From NCBI GenBank assembly GCA_947629115.1, contig CANRCL010000066.1:1-6177 (forward strand): a stretch of 6,177 nt of DNA. Direction: 5' to 3'. The notes beneath the pieces are model-generated. The model made no database searches, was not told where the DNA came from, and saw nothing but the letters and a program-made list of their open reading frames with translations. Made by a program: the position numbers and the translations under genes. Every line of letters starts with the position of its first letter. Position 1 is the first letter of the stretch. Of this stretch, positions 1-5,856 are shown piece by piece. Source of the stretch: an uncultured Bacilli bacterium (GTDB lineage Bacteria; Bacillota_I; Bacilli_A; RF39; UBA660).

Positions 1-186
1 TCTTTTAGTTTTATCAGATAATACCGAATAGGCTTCGCCTATTTCTTTAAATTTATCGGCAGCACCCGGTTCTTTATTAACATCGGGATGATATTTTTTG
101 GCTAAAACTCGAAATGCTCTTTTAATTTCTTCATCCGTAGCATTTTTATCTACTCCCAATACTTCATAGTAATCTTTTTTATTCAT
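1..186 (-). CDS. dnaJ: Chaperone protein DnaJ, N-terminal J domain (partial, cut by window edge)
   Basis: Reading leftward from the ATG at 186-184 gives 62 residues starting [17 protein letters not shown], with the invariant HPD motif at residues 33-35 (within [13 protein letters not shown]) and the helix-IV region [13 protein letters not shown]. This is a canonical J domain, which stimulates DnaK ATP hydrolysis and delivers substrates in the cytoplasm. The Gly/Phe, zinc-finger and C-terminal substrate domains lie outside the window, so full-length DnaJ rather than a short J protein is inferred from the start sequence and from the dnaK operon context. The start overlaps the end of pepF by 8 bases (ATGAATAA carries both signals), which suggests translational coupling. 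A GGGAAG Shine-Dalgarno-like stretch lies 8 nt upstream, inside pepF. Confidence 0.95.
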   Translation of the reverse strand, partial: MNKKDYYEVLGVDKNATDEEIKRAFRVLAKKYHPDVNKEPGAADKFKEIGEAYSVLSDKTKR

Positions 187-1981
187 TTTCTTCACTTCCC
201 ATTAATGTTTCATATTTACTTGTTAGTTCATCCATAAATTTTATAGCATTATCATATACTTCATTTTTAGTCATATCAATACCCGCTACTTTTAAAGAAT
301 CAATAGGATTTTTAGTACAACCTAATTTTAAGAATTCTAAATAATTATCGCGTACTTTTTTATCTCCATCATAAATCTTATTGGCTAAACTTATTGCAGA
401 AGCAAAAGCCGTCGCATATTGATAAACATAGAAATTCATATAAAAATGTGGTATTCTTTCCCATTCATATTTAATCGCGTCATCAATAATTACACTATCG
501 CCAAAATATAACTTATTTAATTCATAATATTTATCACACATACTTTGATGAGTTAAAACTTCACCTTTTTCTGTATATTCATGAATAAATAATTCAAATT
601 CAGCAAACATAGTTTGTCTAAAAATAGAAGCCTTATATTTTTGTAATAAATCATCAATTATTTGTAATTTTTCATTCTTATCTTGACTATTATCTAATAA
701 ATAACGACATAATAAGATTTCATTAGTTTGACTGGCTACTTCAGCCACAAAGATACTATAATTATAATCTTGATAGTTTTGATTTTGACAAGCATAATAA
801 TAATGCATTGCGTGACCTAACTCATGAATAAGCGTTGATACATCATTTAACATTCCCTCAAAACTTAATAAAACATAAGGGTGAACATCATAACAAGCCG
901 TACAGTAGGCTCCCCCTCTTTTACCCTCATTATTAACAGAATCTATCCACCCCTCATTAAAGGCTTTGGTAAAATCTTCTTGATATTTTTCTCCTAAAGG
1001 AGCAATGGCTTTAATAGTTAATTCTTTGGCTTCTTCATAAGTATATTTTTTTCCATTGGTAAGATTATTTTCAGCATAAGTATCATATAAATGGAAATCT
1101 TTAAGACCAAGTAATTTTTTCTTTAATTCCCAATAACGATATAATGATGGTAAATTTTTATGAATAGCCTTAATTAAATTATAATAAACTTTTTCATCTA
1201 TTTCATTAGGAAAAAGTGCCGCATTTAAACTATTTTTATATTTTCTTAATTTAGCATTAGCCACATTTTTTTCTACTTCACTTCTTAAGATTGTCGCAAT
1301 TGTATTTTTATAAGATTCATAAGTTTTATATAAAGAATCAAAGGCTTGTTTTCTTACCATTCTATCATTATCTCTTATATAAATAGAATAATTACTTTCG
1401 GTTAATTCAACTTTTTCGCCATTTACTATAATATCATCAAATTTAAAATCACTATCTGTTAAAGAACCAATTATTTCTTCTGGCGCAGACATTAATTTAA
1501 TATAACTAGATAAAGCCTTTTCGACCTCTAAACTTAAAATATGTTCTTTTTCTCTAAAAATATGTTTTAAACTTCTCTCATATTCTTGTAAACCTTTTTC
1601 TTCTTTTATATATTTTTGAATTACTTGATAATCTTTTTCTAATAATTCAGGAATAACAAAGGAAGTTGCCTCTAAATATTTAGTATAAATATTTTTGGCT
1701 TTACCATATAATTCTTGATAATTTATATCAGTTGTATCTGCATCATTATTTAAATGCGCATAGATAAAAACTCTTTCTAATTTTCGAGAAATATCTCTAT
1801 CAAGATTTAATAATTCTAATAAAGAAGTAGCACTATCTAAAATATGTCCGACAAATTTAGTATATTTAGGTAAATCTTTTTCTAAATTTTTAATCTCTTT
1901 TAAACAGGCTTCATCACTAACATATAAATCTTTAGTTTGCCATTTATATATATCTTTAAAATCCTTTCTCTTTTTTGCCAT
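179..1981 (-). CDS. pepF: Oligoendopeptidase F (M3B zinc metallopeptidase)
   Basis: This 600-residue protein has the length usual for PepF. It carries the zinc motif HELGH at residues 386-390, and E414 in FVAEVAS is the likely third zinc ligand. The substrate-side segment [15 protein letters not shown] (511-525) is typical of M3B peptidases. The N-terminal 350 residues are helical and charged, as in the family. No signal peptide or membrane segment is seen, so it should act in the cytoplasm, cutting short peptides but not folded proteins. The start ATG is preceded by AAAGGA with a 5-nt gap. It lies between dnaK (60 bp upstream, with a hairpin between them) and dnaJ (8-bp overlap), so its expression probably depends partly on read-through from the heat-shock promoter. 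The family call is firm; the exact substrate range and the pepF rather than a paralogue name are less certain. Confidence 0.93.
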   Translation of the reverse strand: MAKKRKDFKDIYKWQTKDLYVSDEACLKEIKNLEKDLPKYTKFVGHILDSATSLLELLNLDRDISRKLERVFIYAHLNNDADTTDINYQELYGKAKNIYTKYLEATSFVIPELLEKDYQVIQKYIKEEKGLQEYERSLKHIFREKEHILSLEVEKALSSYIKLMSAPEEIIGSLTDSDFKFDDIIVNGEKVELTESNYSIYIRDNDRMVRKQAFDSLYKTYESYKNTIATILRSEVEKNVANAKLRKYKNSLNAALFPNEIDEKVYYNLIKAIHKNLPSLYRYWELKKKLLGLKDFHLYDTYAENNLTNGKKYTYEEAKELTIKAIAPLGEKYQEDFTKAFNEGWIDSVNNEGKRGGAYCTACYDVHPYVLLSFEGMLNDVSTLIHELGHAMHYYYACQNQNYQDYNYSIFVAEVASQTNEILLCRYLLDNSQDKNEKLQIIDDLLQKYKASIFRQTMFAEFELFIHEYTEKGEVLTHQSMCDKYYELNKLYFGDSVIIDDAIKYEWERIPHFYMNFYVYQYATAFASAISLANKIYDGDKKVRDNYLEFLKLGCTKNPIDSLKVAGIDMTKNEVYDNAIKFMDELTSKYETLMGSEENE

Positions 1982-2006
1982 AAAATTCCTTTCTTAAACC
2001 AAAATT

Positions 2007-2030
2007 AAGGCTCTATTATTTTAGAGCCTT
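2007..2030 (-). terminator. Hairpin terminator/attenuator between dnaK and pepF
   Basis: A perfect 9-bp stem (2007-2015 with 2022-2030, AAGGCTCTA/TAGAGCCTT) encloses a 6-nt loop. On the minus strand it is followed by AATTTT, a short and imperfect U tract. It starts 11 nt after the dnaK stop codon and ends 14 nt before the pepF Shine-Dalgarno. It looks like a weak intrinsic terminator or an mRNA-stabilising 3' hairpin that would keep hrcA-grpE-dnaK expression above pepF-dnaJ. The stem is seen directly; termination strength is inferred. Confidence 0.7.
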
Positions 2031-2041
2031 TACCCCTTTAA

Positions 2042-3856
2042 TTATTTTTCTTCAAATGATGCTTCTTCAACATTATCTTCTTTTTTAGAAGATTTTTCTT
2101 CTTCAGTATCACTATTTTCTGGTTTAACATTTTGATATACTTTCGCTGCTAAATCCATTGCAACTTTAGATAGTTCTTCAGTCTTTTCTTTAATTTTATC
2201 TGTATCACTACCCTCAAGTAATTCTTTTAATTCTTTAACTAAATCTTCGGCTTTTTCTTTATCTTTTTTATCAACTTTATCACCAAGGTCTTCTAAAGCC
2301 TTTTCAGTTTGGAATACCATTGAATCAGCATTATTTCTAATTTCGGCTTCTTCTTTACGTTTTTCATCGGCTTCTTTATTGGCTTCAGCCTCTTTCATCA
2401 TTTTATCGATTTCTTCATCAGTTAAATTAGTACTTGAAGTAATCGTAATTGATTGTTCTTTATTAGTTCCTAAATCTTTAGCCTTAACATTAACAATACC
2501 ATTAGCATCAATATCAAATGTTACTTCTATTTGTGGTACTCCTCTTTTAGCAGGAGGTAAATTAGTTAATTGGAAATTTCCTAGAGTTTTATTATCCGCA
2601 GCCATAGGTCTTTCACCTTGTAAAACGTGAATATCAACAGCAGGTTGATTATCAACAGCAGTACTAAATACTTGACTCTTACTTGTTGGAATAGTCGTAT
2701 TTCTTGGAATTAAAACAGTCATAACATTACCAAGTGTTTCAATACCAAGTGAAAGTGGTGTAACATCTAGTAATACGATATCATCAACTTCTCCAGTTAA
2801 AACACCACCTTGAATAGCAGCACCCATTGCTACAACTTCATCTGGGTTAACACCTTTATTTGGTTCTTGTCCTAATTCTTTTTTAACTAATTCTTGAATA
2901 TATGGAATACGAGTTGAACCACCAACTAAAATAACTTTATCGATATCACTTTTAGTTAATTTAGCATCTTTAAGGGCTTTTCTAACTGGTTCAAGAGTTG
3001 AATCAAATAAATCACGACATAAATCTTCGAATTTAGCCTTTGATAAAGTCATTTCCATATGTAATGGTCCATCATCATTTTGGGCAATAAATGGTAATGA
3101 GATTTGGGCATTAGTCATACCAGATAAATCTTTTTTGGCTTTTTCAGCAGCATCTTTAATTCTTTGCATAGCCATTTTATCTTTTGATAAATCAACACCA
3201 TTATCTTTTTTAAATTCACTAACTAGATAATCCATTATTCTTTCATCAAAGTCATCGCCACCTAAACGATTATTACCACTTGTGGCTTTAACTTCAAAGA
3301 CACCATCACCTAGTTCAAGAATAGATACATCGAATGTACCACCACCAAGGTCATAAACTAAAATAGTTTGTAATTTATCTTGTTTATCAAGTCCATAAGC
3401 AAGAGCAGCCGCAGTTGGTTCATTGATTATTCTTTCTACTTCTAATCCGGCAATTTTACCAGCATTTTTAGTGGCTTGTCTTTCAGCATCATTAAAGTAG
3501 GCTGGAACAGTTATAACGGCTTTAGTTACTTTATCTCCTAAATAAGCCTCAGCATCCGCTTTTAATTTACTTAAAATTTTAGCACTAATTTCTTCAGGAG
3601 TATACTTTTTACCATTGGCTTCTACTTTAGTACTAGTACCCATCTTTCTTTTAATTGATGAAATAGTATTTTTAACATTTGTTACTGCTTGCCTTTTCGC
3701 AGTTTCTCCAACTAATTCATCATCGCCTTTAAAGGCTACAACTGAAGGAGTTGTACGATTTCCTTCACTATTAGGAATAACTTTTGGTTCGCCACCTTCT
3801 AAAACAGCAACACAACTATTAGTTGTTCCTAAATCAATACCTATAATTTTACTCAT
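2042..3856 (-). CDS. dnaK: Molecular chaperone DnaK (Hsp70)
   Basis: This 604-residue Hsp70 has all its landmarks. The phosphate-1 loop GIDLGTTNS is at 6-14, [12 protein letters not shown] at about 119-130, phosphate-2 loop [12 protein letters not shown] at 167-178, adenosine motif VGGSTRIP at 311-318, interdomain linker VLLDV at 361-365, and the substrate-binding beta domain from about 365 to 480. A charged helical lid follows, ending in an acidic and lysine-rich tail ([10 protein letters not shown]...). It lacks the Gram-negative insertion in the ATPase domain and the C-terminal EEVD seen elsewhere, as is normal for Firmicutes. It binds exposed hydrophobic peptides in an ATP cycle driven by DnaJ and GrpE. 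It follows grpE by 59 bp. The nearest Shine-Dalgarno (AAAGGA, 3870-3875) is 13 nt from the ATG, a rather long gap, but the [10 protein letters not shown] start leaves no doubt about the N-terminus. Confidence 0.99.
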   Translation of the reverse strand: MSKIIGIDLGTTNSCVAVLEGGEPKVIPNSEGNRTTPSVVAFKGDDELVGETAKRQAVTNVKNTISSIKRKMGTSTKVEANGKKYTPEEISAKILSKLKADAEAYLGDKVTKAVITVPAYFNDAERQATKNAGKIAGLEVERIINEPTAAALAYGLDKQDKLQTILVYDLGGGTFDVSILELGDGVFEVKATSGNNRLGGDDFDERIMDYLVSEFKKDNGVDLSKDKMAMQRIKDAAEKAKKDLSGMTNAQISLPFIAQNDDGPLHMEMTLSKAKFEDLCRDLFDSTLEPVRKALKDAKLTKSDIDKVILVGGSTRIPYIQELVKKELGQEPNKGVNPDEVVAMGAAIQGGVLTGEVDDIVLLDVTPLSLGIETLGNVMTVLIPRNTTIPTSKSQVFSTAVDNQPAVDIHVLQGERPMAADNKTLGNFQLTNLPPAKRGVPQIEVTFDIDANGIVNVKAKDLGTNKEQSITITSSTNLTDEEIDKMMKEAEANKEADEKRKEEAEIRNNADSMVFQTEKALEDLGDKVDKKDKEKAEDLVKELKELLEGSDTDKIKEKTEELSKVAMDLAAKVYQNVKPENSDTEEEKSSKKEDNVEEASFEEK

Positions 3857-3915
3857 AATTAATCATCTTTCCTTTCTTTTATTTAGCAAATTACTTGCAA
3901 ATTATTCAGTATAAT

Positions 3916-4443
3916 CTATTTATTTACTTTAACCATTGCTGGTCTAATAACTTTTTCATTATATTTATAACCTTTTTGCAAAACAGCGGTTACAATATTG
4001 CTTTCTTTACCCTCAACATTATCAGTCATTACGGCTTCCATCATACTAGGGTCAAATTCTTTATCTTGGGCTTCAATTTCTGAAACACCAATTTCTTCTA
4101 AATTTTTCTTAAGTTCATTATATATTAATTTAAATCCACTTAAGAATTTAGATACTTCATCTTCTAAATTATCATCATCCATACTAACTGCTCTTTCAAA
4201 ATTATCTAAAACAACTAGTATTTTTTTAATAAGGCTTTCGCCCTCATAACGATATATTTTAGAAATTTCTTCTTCATATCTTCTTTTCATATTTTGCATC
4301 TCGGCTGTCACTCTTAAGAGTTTATCATTTAACTCCATTTTTTCTTGCTGTAATTTTTCTAATTCTTGATGTTTATTTTTTTCTTTTTTCTTTGGCTTTT
4401 CATTTACTTCACTAATCTTTTTTACATCTTCACTATTTTCCAT
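3916..4443 (-). CDS. grpE: Nucleotide exchange factor GrpE
   Basis: This 175-residue protein has a charged, disordered N-terminus (1-25), a long coiled-coil helix (about 25-70, HQELEKLQQEKMELNDKLLRV...), a four-helix-bundle region (FERAVSM...) and the C-terminal beta domain. The GrpE signature runs from FDPSMMEAV (130-138) through VLQKGYKYNEKVIRPAMVKV (154-173). It dimerises through the long helix and releases ADP from DnaK, and the helix commonly acts as a thermosensor in the family. The ATG lies inside the end of hrcA (11-bp overlap) and is preceded by GAGGG with a 5-nt gap, so translation is likely coupled to hrcA. It ends in TAG, 59 bp before dnaK. Confidence 0.98.
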   Translation of the reverse strand: MENSEDVKKISEVNEKPKKKEKNKHQELEKLQQEKMELNDKLLRVTAEMQNMKRRYEEEISKIYRYEGESLIKKILVVLDNFERAVSMDDDNLEDEVSKFLSGFKLIYNELKKNLEEIGVSEIEAQDKEFDPSMMEAVMTDNVEGKESNIVTAVLQKGYKYNEKVIRPAMVKVNK

Positions 4444-5443
4444 CTTTTCCCTCTAGTCTATCTACCATATAATTAAGTAGCGATACTACTCTTTCATATT
4501 CCATTCTCTTTGGACCAATTATTGCAATTGTTCCCTCTTCACCACCAGATTTATATTTTTTCTTAATAACCGTCACATTATCATCAAAATTAGAATCCTT
4601 ACCTATATAGATTTTTAATTCATCATTATTATCTATACTTTTAACCATTTCTTGTAAAGTATCATCTTCTAATTTATCTGATATTCTTTTAATACTTTCC
4701 GCATTATCATATTCCGGTTCTTTTAATAAATTAACTCTTCCTGATACGTGAATATTCGTATTATGTAAAAGAAAATCATTAAAAGCATCATAGAAAATAT
4801 TATAAACTGTTTCATAATCTTTAATTTTTTTGGCTATTATTGGTTTTATTTCAAATTCCAATTTTTCTGATACTTTATTAATTGGTGTACCCACTAACAT
4901 TTTATTAATCATTTCCCCAGTTTTAACTACTTCCTCTATATTAGTATTAACTGGTAAAATAAATTGTTTATTTTCAACTACACCTTTATCAGTACAAACA
5001 ACCGCAATAATTTTGTTATTATCAAGGGCTATTATATTAATTTGCTTTAATAAATTATCATTGCTATTTTTTCCTAAAACTACCGAAGTATAATTAGTCA
5101 AATCACTGATAATTTCTAAACATTTTGTAACCGCATCATTAACTTGTAATTCGGTATTCGAAAATATGGTTTGTAATTTTAACATATCTTCTCCAGTTAA
5201 ATCTTTTGGTTCCATTAAATGTTCAACATAATATTTATAGCCTTGTTCACTAGGTATACGACCACTTGAAATATGATTTTTTTCAATATAGCCCATATTC
5301 TCTAACGCTACCATTTCATTTCTAATCGTAGCACTCGAACATCTTAATTTTTTACATAATGAATTACTACCAACTGGCTTTACTGTTTTGACATAGCATT
5401 CTACTATTTCTTTCAGCAACGCTTTTTTTCGTTCATCCATCAA
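4433..5443 (-). CDS. hrcA: Heat-inducible transcription repressor HrcA
   Basis: The length (336 residues) is normal for HrcA. The N-terminal winged helix has the recognition helix SSATIRNEMVALENMGYI (36-53) and the wing HISSGRIPSEQGYKYYVEHL (57-76). A central GAF-like dimerisation region follows, and the conserved end GTIAIIGPKRMEYERVVSLLNYM is at 304-326. HrcA binds CIRCE operators as a dimer and represses heat-shock operons; GroE normally keeps it active, so misfolded protein relieves repression. Both CIRCE copies lie just upstream, so the gene is autoregulated. The start is ambiguous. TTG at 5443 gives M-M-D-E-R, which lines up with M-L-T-N-R of B. subtilis HrcA and sits closer to the Shine-Dalgarno GGGGTGAT. 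The adjacent ATG at 5440 would drop only one residue. It overlaps grpE by 11 bp. Confidence 0.97.
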   Translation of the reverse strand: MMDERKKALLKEIVECYVKTVKPVGSNSLCKKLRCSSATIRNEMVALENMGYIEKNHISSGRIPSEQGYKYYVEHLMEPKDLTGEDMLKLQTIFSNTELQVNDAVTKCLEIISDLTNYTSVVLGKNSNDNLLKQINIIALDNNKIIAVVCTDKGVVENKQFILPVNTNIEEVVKTGEMINKMLVGTPINKVSEKLEFEIKPIIAKKIKDYETVYNIFYDAFNDFLLHNTNIHVSGRVNLLKEPEYDNAESIKRISDKLEDDTLQEMVKSIDNNDELKIYIGKDSNFDDNVTVIKKKYKSGGEEGTIAIIGPKRMEYERVVSLLNYMVDRLEGKDGK

Positions 5444-5449
5444 AGTAGC

Positions 5450-5457
5450 ATCACCCC
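5450..5457 (-). promoter_or_regulatory. Shine-Dalgarno of hrcA (GGGGTGAT)
   Basis: On the minus strand this reads GGGGTGAT, an extended match to the 16S anti-SD complement GGAGGTGAT with one base missing. It ends 6 nt before the TTG and 9 nt before the ATG of hrcA, and the GGGG core is 10 or 13 nt away respectively. The spacing slightly favours the TTG start. It begins 2 nt after the proximal CIRCE, so operator structure in the mRNA could affect ribosome access. Confidence 0.7.
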
Positions 5458-5459
5458 AT

Positions 5460-5486
5460 TTAGCACTCGTTAAATTTAAATGCTAA
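5460..5486 (-). promoter_or_regulatory. CIRCE operator 1 (promoter-proximal, transcribed)
   Basis: This is a 27-bp inverted repeat matching the CIRCE consensus TTAGCACTC-N9-GAGTGCTAA. On the plus strand the left arm (5460-5468) is a perfect 9/9 match, the spacer is 9 nt, and the right arm AAATGCTAA (5478-5486) matches 7/9. It starts at the predicted transcription start (about 5484) and ends just before the hrcA Shine-Dalgarno, the standard place for an HrcA operator in Bacilli. It is degenerate in one arm, so it may bind less tightly than a perfect site. Confidence 0.93.
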
Positions 5487-5490
5487 TTAC

Positions 5491-5519
5491 ATTATAATAT
5501 TATGATTAGCACTTGTCAA
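5491..5519 (-). promoter_or_regulatory. Sigma-A promoter of the hrcA-grpE-dnaK operon
   Basis: On the minus strand a perfect -35 TTGACA (5519-5514) is followed after exactly 17 nt by a perfect -10 TATAAT (5496-5491). Transcription should start near 5484. A fully consensus housekeeping promoter needs strong repression, and it is bracketed by two HrcA operators: one overlapping the -35, one covering the start site. This fits release of HrcA, not an alternative sigma factor, as the main control. Confidence 0.93.
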
Positions 5520-5533
5520 TATATGAGTGCTAA
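5506..5533 (-). promoter_or_regulatory. CIRCE-like operator 2, overlapping the -35 (10-nt spacer)
   Basis: On the plus strand TTAGCACTT (5506-5514) and GAGTGCTAA (5525-5533) form the second CIRCE. The right arm is 9/9 and the left arm 8/9. The spacer is 10 nt by my count, one more than the canonical 9. It covers the -35 hexamer (5514-5519), so bound HrcA would block RNA polymerase directly. Having two operators should tighten repression and may allow cooperative binding. The arms are unmistakable; whether HrcA tolerates the extra base is inference. Confidence 0.85.
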
Positions 5534-5558
5534 TTTTTTAAAAATTATTTTTTATAAC

Positions 5559-5673
5559 AAAAAAGATGATGTATATAACGGTTCTTAAACATTAAGGGGT
5601 GATGAAAATAATCTGTCACTTCTTTTTAACTTTTTTTTAAACTTTAAATTATACTTTCATGAAAAAAGATGAT
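5559..5673. repeat. Direct repeat of AAAAAAGATGAT, 103 bp apart
   Basis: The 12-mer AAAAAAGATGAT occurs at 5559-5570 and again at 5662-5673. On the minus strand both read ATCATCTTTTTT, and the bases just before them are also similar (TATAC versus TAAGT). The right copy forms the U tract of a terminator-like hairpin; the left copy has no clear stem. They may be a partial duplication of a terminator, or chance in low-complexity DNA. Confidence 0.45.
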
Positions 5674-5701
5674 ACTTAATTTTTAAGTTATCACCCCTTA
5701 A
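5592..5701. repeat. 12-bp inverted repeat bounding a 110-bp segment
   Basis: TTAAGGGGTGAT (5592-5603) and ATCACCCCTTAA (5690-5701) are perfect inverted copies separated by 86 bases of AT-rich, non-coding DNA. Both outer ends are TTAA, which could be read as a target-site duplication around an 8-bp terminal repeat. The segment carries no ORF beyond a 12-codon one. It could be a small non-autonomous element, or a long-range RNA stem around the terminator. The repeat is seen directly; the mobile-element reading is speculative. Confidence 0.5.
5662..5693 (-). terminator. Intrinsic terminator upstream of the heat-shock promoter
   Basis: On the minus strand the stem TGAT+ACTTAA pairs across a 3-nt loop (plus-strand arms 5670-5679 and 5683-5693, with one bulged base at 5689). 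It is followed by ATC and a run of six T (5667-5662). The stem is AT-rich and so weak for an intrinsic terminator, but the U tract is good. The position fits ending of the transcript from the right-hand gene before the hrcA promoter. Confidence 0.55.
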
Positions 5702-5810
5702 AGTGCAAGCACCTATATAACTTCACCATCTAAAAATTGTCTTCAAGATTACTTAACTATAATCTACATTAAATTAATTATAGCCAATTGTTAATTTCAC
5801 CCAAAACCCA

Positions 5811-5840
5811 TCGCCCGGGCGACTCCGCCCCCCAGGGCGA
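5811..5840 (-). other. GC-rich nested hairpin downstream of the surface-protein stop codon
   Basis: In otherwise AT-rich DNA, an outer 6-bp stem (TCGCCC at 5811-5816 with GGGCGA at 5835-5840) encloses an inner 5-bp stem (GGGCG at 5817-5821 with CGCCC at 5826-5830) with a 4-nt loop (GAGT on the coding strand) and a 4-nt bulge. Positions 5811-5822 are also a perfect 12-bp palindrome. It lies 17 nt after the stop codon. It could be a terminator, with a short TTTT following after TGGG, or the hairpin/cruciform that sits downstream of the variable repeat in diversity-generating retroelements. Confidence 0.65.
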
Positions 5841-5856
5841 ATTCACACCGCCGTCC

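Larger units (their letters stand above)
5534..5856. other. Intergenic region between the surface-protein gene and the heat-shock promoter
   Basis: These 323 bases hold no convincing gene. Right to left they contain the end of the upstream transcript with a GC-rich hairpin (5811-5840), about 110 very AT-rich bases (5702-5810) with only a weak 6-bp inverted repeat (AGATTA at 5746-5751 with TAATCT at 5760-5765), a terminator-like hairpin (5662-5693) inside a 12-bp inverted repeat pair (5592-5701), and poly-A/T tracts running up to CIRCE 2. A possible minus-strand -10 (TATAAT near 5778-5783) lacks a good -35. No tRNA or rRNA was seen. Confidence 0.6.

Noticed and set aside
3886..3904. Direct repeat GCAAATTA, two copies 3 bp apart, in the grpE-dnaK gap
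   Set aside because: Eight AT-rich bases repeated once are easily chance, and they coincide with no operator or promoter I recognise.
2379..5093. Plus-strand open frames of about 60-100 codons opposite dnaK, grpE and hrcA
   Set aside because: All lie antisense to strongly identified genes, have no plausible Shine-Dalgarno or family motif, and follow from AT-rich codon use on the coding strand.
5602..5640. A 12-codon plus-strand ORF (MKIICHFFLTFF) behind GGGGTGAT
   Set aside because: The Shine-Dalgarno would be only 2 nt from the ATG, no promoter is seen, and the repeat explains the GGGGTGAT. Not supportable as a gene.
5692..5730. A 12-codon minus-strand ORF (MVKLYRCLHFKG) ending in the right arm of the inverted repeat
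   Set aside because: It has no Shine-Dalgarno and no recognisable family, and it is too short to separate from chance.
5735..5765. Possible plus-strand promoter (TTGTCT-N15-TATAAT)
   Set aside because: The spacing is too short, the -35 is poor, and no plus-strand gene lies downstream within the window.
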